From positions 14,391,929 to 14,455,928 of the forward strand of contig CM068541.1 of assembly GCA_035048495.1 (NCBI GenBank): 64,000 bases of DNA, given 5' to 3'. How positions within the stretch are numbered: position 1 is the first letter of the stretch; every line of letters begins with the position of its first letter. This document shows, piece by piece, positions 26,001 to 38,000 of the stretch. The DNA comes from Euptelea pleiosperma. Taxonomy: Eukaryota > Streptophyta > Magnoliopsida > Ranunculales > Eupteleaceae. A program made the translations under genes and the position numbers. Below the pieces are notes generated by a model. It was not told where the DNA came from. It searched no databases and saw only the letters and a program-made list of their open reading frames with translations.

Positions 26001-29000
26001 CTCTCTTGGTTGCTGACCGCCCAGCTTTCGTTGTTCCTCCAAAGGTCTTTGGGTGTGTTTGTTATGTCCATATTCATCGTTCTTCGAGGGACAAGTTAGG
26101 TCCGTGGGCCTTGAAGTTCATCTTCTTGGGGTACCCCTCTAATAAACAATGGTACAAATGTTATCATCCTGCTACCCGTCGTCGCTTCATCTCTATGGAT
26201 GTCACCTTCGCTGAGTCCATCCCCTTCTTTGGTGAGCAAACCTCTCTTCAGGGGGAACATGATGTTGCAGAAGAGAGTGTCCCCAGCCCTCTGTCTGTCT
26301 CTATTCCTACGGGACCTCAGTCTAGTGACAAGGACACTTCCACTACTGCAGCTGATGTGCGTGTATATGTCAGAACCAAGAAGAAAGAACAAGCCACGGT
26401 CCCTGCGCCTACATCTGCAAGTCTCCCCTCAGATCCAGTTCAGGTATTGCTTCTGTCCTTACCTTAGTTCCTATTTCTGTTGTTGAGCCACATGCATCTC
26501 CTACTTCTGATGATCATATGAGCACTGATATTGACCTTCCTATTGCACTTCGGAAGGGTGTACGTACTTGTACGGAACGCCCTATCTCATATTTTGTCTT
26601 GTATTAGTCTCTGTCTCCGTCATCAGAATTTTGTCAATATTGCCCCCTCTGTTTCTTTGTCTTCTAGTGTTACAGACGCACTTAGTCACCCAAAGTGGAA
26701 AGAAGCTATGATGGATGAAATGCAGGCTCTTGAGAAGAACGAAACATGAGAACTTGTTCAACTACCCAAACGAAAGAAACATGTGGGCTGCAAATGGGTC
26801 TTTACAGTGAAACATAAAGCTGACGGGCCAGTCGAACGATACAAGGCACGACTCGTAGCCAAGGGATTCACTCAGACATATGGGATAGACTATCAGGAGA
26901 CTTTTGCACCTGTGGCCAAGACGAACTCATTCAGAGTTCTTCTATCCTTAGCTGCCAACCTGTCCTGGCCATTGCATCAACTAGATGTGAAGAATGCCTT
27001 TCTGCATGGAGATCTGACAGAAGAGGTGTACATGAAACTACCACCTGGGTTGTCGCTTGCTGAAAGTTACGACAAGGTGTGCAAGTTAAGGAAAGCTCTA
27101 TATGGGCTAAAGCAATCTCCAAGGGAATGGTTTGAGCGATTTAGCAGTGCGATCAGACGAGTGGGCTACAAGCAGAGTCAAGCCAATCACACGTCGTTTT
27201 TGAAGCACCAACAGACTAGTACCACGGCACTGATCGTCTATGTTGATGACATTGTCATCACTGGGAATGATCCTAAGGAGATAAAGTAGCTGAAAACCTT
27301 GTCCTCGGAGTTTGAGACAAAGGATTTGGGGCCACTGAAATACTTCTTGGGAATTGAAGTTGCTTGGTCTCAGAAGGGCATCTTCATCTCTCAACGGAAG
27401 TATGTATTGGACCTTCTGGATGAGACTGGGTATTTGAGAGCTCGACCACCAGAGACTCTAATTGATCAGAACCATCGGCTGAATTCTGAGGAGGGTGACA
27501 CTCTTGAGGATGTCACTATGTTTCAACGATTGGTTGGCAGGCTGATCTACTTGGCACAAACTCGTCCGAATATTGCTTACGCTGTTAGTGTTATCAGTCA
27601 GTTCATGCATGCACCACGGTCATCACATCTTGAGGCAGTTCACCGAGTTCTTCGGTACCTCAAGGGCTCTCCAGTCATGGAATACTGTTCGGGCGACATG
27701 GACACTTTAGAGTGGAAGCATATACTGACGCAGATTGGGCAGGTTCAGTTACTGATCGTCGATCTACGTCAGGATACCGTACCCTTGTTGGCGGAAATCT
27801 TGTCTCTTTGCGAAGCAAGAAGCAGCCAGTTGTAGCTCGATCCAGTGCAGAGGTAGAATTTCGCTCTATGGCACATGGTGTGTGCGACCTCCTTTGGTTG
27901 AGGACCATGCTTGAGGAACTGGGACTCTAGGTGACAGAGCCAATGAGCCTCTACTGTGACAACAAAGCTACCATCAGCATTGCTCACAACCCAGTCCAGC
28001 ATGATAGGACCAAGCATATTGAAGTTGATCGTCACTTCATCAAAGAGAAACTTCAACAAGGATTGATTTGTACTCCGTATGTGAGAACACAGGAACAGGT
28101 TGCCGACATACTCACAAAGGAGCTGAACAAGTCTATTCTTCATACCTTGACTGGCTAGCTGGGCATGAAGGATATCTTCGCACCAGCTTGAGGGGAGTGT
28201 TGGAGTTTATGTAATACACCCACGTGGCTGTCTCAAGTGGGCTGCATCCCACTTTTCACGCAGGGCCTTTTTTGGGTTTTTCACTATTCACGGGAATAGT
28301 GTTGCGTGAATAGTGTCATGTGAATAGTGTTTTCTTTTGTAGGGTTTCTCCCCATCCGCATCCATTATACTTTTTTCCTCTTCTATCTACAACCTTTATC
28401 TACTGGTTACAACCTTATTTGCAATAGTCCCACGTTTCAGTTGTTCAAGATAAGTCTATACCTTCAATTTCTATACCTTGGGTAGAGAATTGACTCTTCA
28501 ACAACCTTAGTAGTAATAGAGAATCTCTGATTTAGGCTTAGGGTTAGGTTTAGGATGAAGAGAGGAGAGAGAGGAGAGAGAGAAGAGAGAAAAGAGATAA
28601 AAGAGAAGGAAAGGATGTCATGTGTGTTCTCACATGACTCCACATATCTTATTTATATGGAGAACATTACAAATGCCAAAATTGCCCCTCAAAGGGAGGT
28701 ATTTACAATACTACCACTAATACATATAAATACGTATCTGATAACATATAAATACATATCTGATAACACTCCCCTCAACTTGGTGCATATATATCTCTCA
28801 TGCCCAACTTGCATAAACACTTGTGAAGTTGCCAACTCGGAACTCCCTTAGTGAAGACATCAGCAACTTGCTCTCTGTCTTCACAAATGGAGTACATACT
28901 TCCCCAGATACAATCTTCTCTTTGATGAAATGGCAGTCCACCTCAATGTGCTTGGCTCAATCATGCTGAACTGGGTTGTAGGCAATACTGATGACAGCCT

Positions 29001-32000
29001 TGTTATCATAGTATAGGCTCATAGACCCCGAGACTGGAAGGCCAAGTTCAACAACTAACATCTTCAACTAGAGCATTTCACATAGGCCATGGGCCATTGC
29101 CCTAAACTCTACCTCTGCATAGGATCTAGCAACTACAGGCTATGTTTTGTGACAAGTGACTAGGTTTCCCCCAACAAAGGTGCAATACCCTGAAGTAGAT
29201 CTCCTATCATCCTTGACACCTGCCCAATCTGCATCAGTGTACGCTTCTACTCGCATGTGGCCACTCTTCCTTAACAGAAGACCTCGACTAGGGGCTGACT
29301 TGAGATATCTCAAGATCCTGTGTACTGCCTCCGAATGAATGCCTCTGAGTGAGTGCATGTACTGACTGATGACACTCACTGCATAGGCAATATCAGTCTA
29401 GTTATGGAAAGATAGATCAATCTCCCAACTAGTCTCTAGAAGCTCCCTACATCCTGTAATGGCTCACTACATGCAATCCGCTAATTTGTGATTGTGCTCT
29501 ATAGGTGTCTCCACTTGCTTGGCTCCCAACTTGCCTGAATCTCTCAGCAGGTCTAAGACATACTTCCTTTGAGAGATGAAGATCCCTGGACTAGACCTCG
29601 CAACATCTATACCTAGAAGTACTTGAGAGGTCCAAGATCCTTGGTTTCAAACTATCCTGCTAAATGGCTCTTCAGCTTAGCCAACTCTTCTACATCATTT
29701 CCTGTAAGAATGATATCGTCAACATAAATGATGAGGGCAGTGTTGCTCTTCCCTAGATGCTTCACAAATAGGGTGTGATCAGCTTGACTTTGAGTGTAAC
29801 CCAGCTTCTTCACTGCTAGGGTGAACTTCTCGAACAATGCTCTCAGAGATTGCTTAAGTCCATAGAGGACTTTCCTCAGTCGACACACCCTATTGCTATC
29901 ACCTGGTGGAATAAATCTAGGAGGAGGTACCATGTCTACTTCCTCATGCAGGTCACCATGAAGAAAAGCATTCTTCACATCCAGCTGGTGCAAAGACCAT
30001 GCCTGATTTGATGCTAGGGACAACAACACGCTAATGGAGTTCATCTCTGCCACAGCTGCAAATGTCTCCACAGAGTCAATCCAATAGGTTTGAGTATATC
30101 CCTTGGCTACCAGTCTCACTTTATACTTCTCCACTGAACCATTGGCATTGTGCTTCACTATGGACACTCATCAGCATCCAGCAGGCTTCTTGCCTCTTTG
30201 CAAGTCCACAAGCTCCCATGTTTTATTCTTGTCTAAGGCCTTCATTTCTTCTACATAGCAGCTTTCCATCTAGGGTGTGCTAACCCTTCTGCCACGGAAG
30301 AAGGAATAGGAATAATGGAAATGGATGTGATGAAGACTTTGTACGAGGGGAACAAGGCATCATATGAAACAAAGTTACTGAATGGATGCTGAGTACAACT
30401 CCTAGTGCCTTTTCTCAAAGCAATGGGAAGATCATAATCATCAGTAGAATGGAAAATGACAGGTATAGAGAGAGGAGAAGGATTACCTAAATCCAAGGAT
30501 GGCATCACTGGTACTGGATCAGCTGTAGCTTTTTCTCTTATGCTATAGATGATATTCGCTCAAAAGTGCTTATTTTAAGCAATTATCCTGTTAGCGTTAT
30601 TGCATTCTCCCACGTTAAAATACTCTATTTATCTACTTTTCTACGTAAGAGTATCTTTTGTTGCGTAGAACACACTTTTCTGGACGAAATGGTATATTTG
30701 CATGCATTAAACACATTTTCGAAAGTCTAGACATGAAGTCATTCTGATAGAGTCTCATTACGCGCTTCTTCTATCGCAGGAAACCCCGATGGGACAATTC
30801 TCGAGACTTGCAAGCCCACATCGATCAGGAAAGCCCATTATCAAAGCTTAAAGAGCCCACATGCTATGACTAGAAGATATGGGCCAAATATGGGCTGAAT
30901 AAGAGGACCAAAAAGCTGACCCAAAGAACGAAGAGAGTAGGAGAGCCAATGACCAAGAGATGGACCAAAGCGTTTAAAGCCACATGAGTCAGCAAAGAAT
31001 GATGGTCGACTCTACTGGAGAAGCGTGAGGATGGTCACAGTGAAGACCAGGGTTCCAGACCCTCCGCCAGTGCTTTTTTCCATTTTTTTTGATACTTTTT
31101 CTCTCATCTCTTCTTATTCTCTCTCTCTCTTCATCTTTCGATCCTCGAATCTACTGACCTAACCCCAGAACTCCTACCCATCGGCTCTATCTCATCTCCC
31201 TTAGCTTTCTGACCGTTGGATCTTCAATCGGACCGTTGGATCTTCAATCGGGCCGTTGGATCTCTCTAGATCCGTCGATCTACCAATCTGGGTCCCAATC
31301 AAGTCACCATCCATCCGATCGCCTTCAGAATGCCTGTCACATCATCTTGTGAGACGATGGACATCATCAGTCCATGTGGGCCAGTAGCCGGGCCCATCAT
31401 TATCGACCCGCTGTCCGACCAGTTAGTGGACCCCGCGAATTTCAAAAATAATTTTAATTAAATGGGGGGTCCACTAATTGTGGAGATTCCCCATAGAAAA
31501 GTAGGTTTTTACTTAAAAAAAAAAAAAAAAAAATTATTTTTTATTTTCAAAAAAGACCCTATTTCCATTAATGGAAATAGGGAGCTTTATAAGAGGAGGG
31601 AGAAGGGTTCGTTCGAACCCTAATCCCCCCCCCTTTCTCTTCCATTCTCTCCCCCAACTCGTTTCTCCCTTTTCCCCCTCTCTTTAGGCCGTTTTCCCCC
31701 ACTTCTCCTCCGCCTTCTTCATCTTCTTCACCAAGCTATTGCCGGAGTTGCAGGCTGCAACTCCGGCCGATCAAGATACTCCTCCCCCACGTTCTCATCT
31801 CCCGAACCACTCACCATCTCCATCCTCCGTCTAAACCCCAGCCGAGATTCACCAAGAAAGAAAGAAGAAAGAAAAAAAAAAAAAAAATAGAAGAGGAATG
31901 GAAGGAGGACCGTCTGGAACCACCTCCCCACCTCCATGAGCGCCGCCACCTGCAGGTCTTAGCGCCAGCGTGCAATCTGCTCTTCCACATTCACTCAACG

Positions 32001-35000
32001 CCTCCACCTATTCTCTCCTCTCTTTTCCAATCTATCTCACTTCCACACGGTGGCTGCTCCTCAAGCAACCACCATTGCATCCTATCACGTTTCCAGCAAG
32101 ATGGCAGCACCACCGCCACTACATGCATGCACCTCCTAGACACCACTGCAACCGGTGCAGCCTTCCTCCTATGCTCCTACCTACCGGCCACATCAGCAAC
32201 GCGTGGAACCCATTTGCCTTCCGCCTAACATCAACACCCTCCACCAGCATTGCACTCATGACCTCCACCTTGCTGCCCCTCTCCGGATAGCCATCGCACC
32301 AGCGTCTGGATCGCTACCCACACCATCTCTCCTCCTTTGCTACTACTGTCGGAACCTCCAGCCGCCGTAGCACATGTCAATACTACCCCCATCTCCACTG
32401 CTAGCGTGGTTCAGCCAACCATCACATTGATCTCTTCCAAACCCTCTTGGCAATCCAGCCACCCCGTACTCAAACCAATGGGCCGAATCTCACTTAGGTT
32501 GATCCCTTGGCAAGTGCATCCTTCTTGCACACCTTATTCCCCGTGGCATTGTTCAAGGCTGATTCTCCGTCGAATTTACACTCCATCCTCCTGGTAAGTG
32601 TCAAAGGTAAAATTTTGATCTACTTCTCTCAAGCTCTCTTTCTCTCTCTAGATTTGATTTTCTCTCTCATCTCTCTTTTGTCTCTCTCTAGTTTAGTTTT
32701 TGTTTATATGCTTTCTAGTTAAAGTTGGCTGATTTGATAATGTTGTGCTTAGAAATTTGTAAGGCTCGTACTTTGATTGAATGAATAAAATTGGGTTCAT
32801 TTTGGAGTTTTAGTGTTTAAATTCGAATAATTGATGCATAGGATTGTTTCTAATTCTTGGTAGTTTTTCTCTCTAAAATCACAACAAATAATGTTTTAAA
32901 GACCATTTCAATCACCACTCTCACCCCACCATCATTTCCATATTTTCTTGATAAAAATCCGTCATTGCATGTTCATGAGTCGCGCTAACTAACCCGAGTA
33001 CGGATCGACATCCGACACGAGCCACTGTACGACCCTGTGATTTTTTGCAGGATTTGAGTAAAAAAGAATCGGATAATTACAAATATTATTGAGATCTAGG
33101 AGTTCCGTAACCAACGACGCGAAAAAATCCTATTTTCAATAGACTTTGAGCTCCTTCTAAGCTCTATGAGCAGTATCAATCACACTAGTAGTTTGAGTAG
33201 GTGGAGAGCTCTCAAACTCTAGGGGAGGAGATAGAGATATAGCAAGAAGAGGAACATTCCACATCTCTTCACTACTATTCTCCCCCTGAAGAGAGGCAGA
33301 GAAAAAAGGCAATTCCTCACGAAAGGTGACATCCGTAGACACAAACTTCTACCAAGAGGAGGGATGGTAACACTTAACCCTTTATGGGTAGAGGAGTAAC
33401 CAAGGAAAGCACACTTCAACGCTCTGGGATCAAGTTTGGTACACTGGGGACCCAGGATATGTACATAGCATACACTCCCAAAGATGCGAAGGAAGACAAA
33501 TATGGGAGAGATAGGAGAAATAACTGAAGAGGAGACTTGAATTTAAGTACACAGGATGGCATTCTGTTAGTGAGATAGGCAGCAATCAACACAGTGAGTA
33601 AAGTTTGGAATGCAACTATATATAGAAGTTGTTCCATAGAGACTTGTAAGCACAAAGTGAATAGTGGATGGGCTCGCGCGCACATGGGGGTCCATGAGGA
33701 ATAAAAGGCTTTTAAAAAGATTTGGATCTTGGGATCCGAAATTCCTTAATGCGCACCCACTGGCGGCGTGCATCCTGCCCGTGTCACGCGCGCGGGGGGT
33801 GCAAATCCTAGCTTTAAGCCTCACGTGGGTGCGCGAATACCTAAAGTTTTGTTACTTTATTTATGGGCCGACATTGGGCTTCGGACTTTCCTTCTTAACT
33901 TGGGTGAATTCATTATTTTCTCTGATTCATTGAATATGGGAATAACTATCAAATAGTTATTCTGATTCATCGAACATAGGTATAACCATCAAGCGGTTAT
34001 GTAACCGTCGCGAACCACCTCCTTCTCTATTAATCCTATTTCGTCCCCTCTTTCAAAAATCACAGAATTTCATGATTTAACCAATTTTTGAATTTAATAA
34101 GTTTTGAGTCTGTGAGAGTACAAACACAGTTCCGGTTCGCCAGACGTGTGGATTAAGTGCTAATTCCGTACATTGAGATCTTTAGCACTGCAATAAGGGG
34201 ACGAATTTGTCTTAAGGCTATTCTGTCCAAAACATGCCTCGATCCATTATACTTGCCAATAAGCCGTAAGTTTTTAATTTGATTTATTTTGTTATTTTAT
34301 TCTCCTATTCTTCTTTTTCTGTGAATATGTCATACAGATAACAGAAAAGAACTCAAATATCCTAACTTCCTCAACATGCTTCTGATACTTGACCACTTCA
34401 TCTAGGGTAAGAGGAGTGTAGGAACAATAGTACATCTAACTCCTCCCACATACTCCAACGTGTCGCAAATAGTCGGATAAGGACTTGTCTCCCTGATGAA
34501 GGCAGGAGATGCTCTGCTTCAACTGGTAAGCTCTACCAATATTCTACTGGTGAGAGTAGGTCTTCTTGGCAGTTTCCTAAACATCTTGGGCTATGCGCAT
34601 AAAGAGAAACCCCGACTAATGTGAGGCTCCATGGAGTTGACCAGCCAAAACTGGACCGTGAGGTTCTCAATGTCCCATTTCTCAAACATGGGATCATCCT
34701 CAGATGGTTCATTAGTCCGCCCCGTACAATGCCCTATCTTCCCACAGCCTCCAATGAACAACCGTGCAGCTCGAGCCCACTCCAAATAGTTAGTCCCATT
34801 AAGTTTTACGGATGTAATCTGCAACCCGAGGATATCATAAATCACTTGTTGCATCACAGACCCTCCAACTCCTCTGGAGGGGGAATTTGTACTAACATCG
34901 GATCCAGAGGGGTTACCCGGGATAAGCGGAGTCTCCATAAAGAATCAACAAGGGGAGATACGAAGAAAAGCGGCCTCTAATACCCCATAGAAGGTAAGAA

Positions 35001-38000
35001 AGAACAAATAAGGCACTCAGTGTTAGCCGATGATCAAGAAATACACATACGATCCTCCAAGAAGCATCAGACAAGGCCGAATGAAGATGGGCAGCAACAT
35101 AGAGATGGATTGAAGCATCTTAGACCCATTAGAAAGCATAGGAAGTCTGGGATTGATTCAGGGAAACATAGGGCCCAACCAATAGCCCAAAATGACTAAA
35201 AAAGTCACCGACGGCAACAAGTGGGGGTATGATGCCTCCCACAACCTTCAATATTCGATAGATTTGCTCAAGTGAAGTATTCCCATGAAGGTGAGATTGG
35301 AGGAATTAAATCAAAGCAACAAACCCCCCAAAAAAGTCCGTTAAGGATGCGAAAAACATGTTGGTCTACAAACTGAGTTTTTTGCAATATTCAAGGAAAA
35401 TAGCCAAAAAAAACACACCAAATCACTCCAAAAAAATCTCTAAAAATAACAAAAAAAATAGGAAAAAATAAACTCTATCAAATGGTAGAGTTTCAAGGTG
35501 AAGTATGAGACCTGTCCGTACGGCCTGGAGGGCGTCATCATGCTCCTGGTTGATCTCTGGAAGAATCCCCTTAGTTTGGCTCTGATACCAAGTTGAATCT
35601 CTAATTTAGGGTAAGGGTTAGGTTTAGGATGAAGAGAGGAGAGAGAGAAGAGAGAAAAGAGAAGGAAAAGATGTCATGTGTGTTCTCACTCCACATATCT
35701 AATTTATATGGAGAACATTACAAATGCCAAAAATACCACTCAAAGGGAGGTATTTACAATACTGGCCTTAATATGTATAAATACATATCTGATAACAATA
35801 ATTAAATAAATGACCACATAAATCCAACCAAGCAAACTTGTCACCGTCATTTATATAACCAGCCTAAAAACTGACCTCTTTAAGTAATTTGGGAAATCAC
35901 ATAAACCAAGCAGAAAATCCAACAACCAAACCATAGAAACCATCATTTTCTAATTCTATATCCCAATCTGAAAACCGATCCTTAACAGACCTTTCAAACT
36001 AATTAAATCAGTCATCCTAAAATTCCAATCCAGAGGACCAAAGACGCTATCATTATTCCGTCGCCCAAACAAAAAATCCAACCTTATCAATTGTAAAATG
36101 CTTATTCATCTCAAAGAATAGGTGGTCACAGAGAAAAGCCATTCCTGACAGGTTTTTGTAGAACCATGTGTGAGAGAAGTAAGGAATTATCTCTCAGTTT
36201 TCACTTATTCCTAAATAAAGTAGCAGTTAAGGGCTCCCTCTTGGGGCGCCATATAGAGTGAAGTCAATCTGGAATCCGGTAGTGGAGAGGATTCGAAGAA
36301 GGTTAGCATGGTGAAAGAGAAATACATCTCTAAGGGGGAAAGGTGGTCCTCATTAAAAGCACCTTGTCTAGCCTCCTAGTCTATTACCTCTCCCTGTTCT
36401 CCATTCCTTTAAGTGTTGAAAAAATGATAGAGAGCCTTATGAAGAACTTTTTGTGGAATGACTCGAATGATTCCTTTTGGTATCATTTGGTCAAATGGTC
36501 GTAGGAAGATTGGTCTGATGAACAAGGCCTTGCTGGGTAAGTGGTTATGGAGATTCTTGAAGGAGATGGAAAGTTGATGGCGAAGAGTGATAGGAGGCAG
36601 GGCCATCTCGATACAAGTTCAGGTCTAAGGCGAAAACTCTATACAAGGCCTTTTTTATATTTAATATATTAATTAAAAAAAATCAAACTCTATATTATTG
36701 GAATATTTATATAAAAAGTATTCTTGACAATCAAAAACCACGGAAAAAAATTTAGATACAGAGGAACCCTGGTGCAGTCGATGCAGAGGATTCTCGTGGC
36801 CCTACATAGATCATTTTTTTAGCCTAATGACTGCGTGGATGTTCAGCCCACCTATTCGTGGATAAACACACTAAAAATCAGCTTGAATGATGATTTCTAG
36901 CCATTGGACTTACTACCCAAGAAAAATGGTTGAATCCAACGGCTAGAATTATGTCTTAACTAGTATTAAAATCTATGGCTATAGATAGTGAATCAGGTTG
37001 ATTTTCGGTTTGTATATCCAATAAAGGGTGGGCTAAAATTCCATATGGTTAGTGGGACCTGAGTAGGGGCCTTCTCTCAGCAAAGGGGCCTTAGGCGACC
37101 GCCTTAATGGCCTTAAGGTTGAGCTGGCCCTAAAAGGAGGCAAGTATGGTGCTGAGATTGGGGGTGGGTTTCTAAAAATCCTAGGATGTCTTATGAGTGT
37201 GGGGTCTGGAGAGGAATATTCCAGGTTAAGGAGCGTTTTTTTTCAGGAGGTCAGGCTAGTTCTGGGTGACGGGACCAGAATTAGATTCTGGGAGGATTCT
37301 TGGATGGGCGATATCTGTCTGATGGAGGCCTTTCCAAGGTTGTATGCTCTTTCACTAAGGAAAGGTCAGTTCATTGTTTCTTTTTGGAATGGGGCTTCAC
37401 AGGAGGTACCCTGGGATTTAGATCTCAAGAGACATCTCTTTGTATGGGAAAGTGAGCAATTTCAAGTGTTGATGGAATGCTTGCAGCATTACATTGTGAT
37501 TGTTACTGAGGATGACTATCTCTCTTGGGTCCCCTCAAAATTGGGTTGTTTTTCGATGCATGCTTTCTATGATTCTCTAGCTTCTTCTTCCTCTTCGGTA
37601 AAATTTTTCCCTTGTCCCAATTTCCTCTTAGAATTTGCTTCTTTGCTTGGGTTGCATCATTAAACAAGATACTCACGATTGAGAACTTGATAGCTAGAAA
37701 GTGGATATTAGTGAATTGTTGTGTCATGTGTATGTCTAACGGGGAAAATACTAACCACCTTTTATTACACTGTGACTTTGCAAGACAGATTTAGTCATAT
37801 TTCTTTGCACAGATGGACCTTTGTTGGGTCATGCCAAATTCTATAGGAGAGCTCTTGGGAGGATGGCCCCAAATCAATACCTCCTCGAGGGGGAAAGCAG
37901 TTTGGCAGGTTGTACCATTTGTGATCATATGGGGGCTATGGATGGAGAGGAACAGAAGAATCTTCAGAAATAAGGAATGCTCCTTCCAAGAAACAATATT

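Larger units (their letters stand above)
22819..28426 (+). mobile_element. Ty1/copia retrotransposon Copia-2, nearly complete
   Basis: 5.6 kb with LTRs at 22819-23150 and 28198-28426 and a 5-bp duplication GTCCC (22814-22818 and 28427-28431). The primer-binding site TGGTATCAGAGC (23151-23162) is a perfect initiator Met-tRNA match. The polypurine tract CTTGAGGGGAG lies at 28187-28197. Domain order is gag, protease, integrase, reverse transcriptase, RNase H. It lies antisense to the LRR gene within its intron. Several stops and frameshifts disable it, but decay is less than in Copia-1 and Copia-3. Confidence 0.95.
28518..35797 (-). mobile_element. Ty1/copia retrotransposon Copia-3, with internal replacements
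   Basis: LTRs at about 28518-28768 and 35591-35797 share a GA-rich block and GATGTCATGTGTGTTCTCAC. The primer site complement GCTCTGATACCA lies at 35579-35590, and a polypurine tract complement CTCCCCTCAACTTGG at 28767-28781. The flanks GTAAT / ATAAT may be a decayed 5-bp duplication. Gag is at 34335-34938 and pol at 28780-30535 and 33150-33660. Two foreign blocks (about 30540-33135 and 33665-34333) interrupt it, and protease plus most of integrase are missing. Confidence 0.88.

Noticed and set aside
28536..28556. Telomere-like TTAGGGTTAGGTTTAGG stretch
   Set aside because: Fewer than three units, inside a Copia-3 LTR and repeated in its partner LTR at about 35603-35620; part of the LTR.
31970..32722. 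Overlapping plus-strand open frames of 70-106 codons
   Set aside because: Low-complexity Pro/Ser/His composition from pyrimidine-rich DNA, three frames open at once, no domain.
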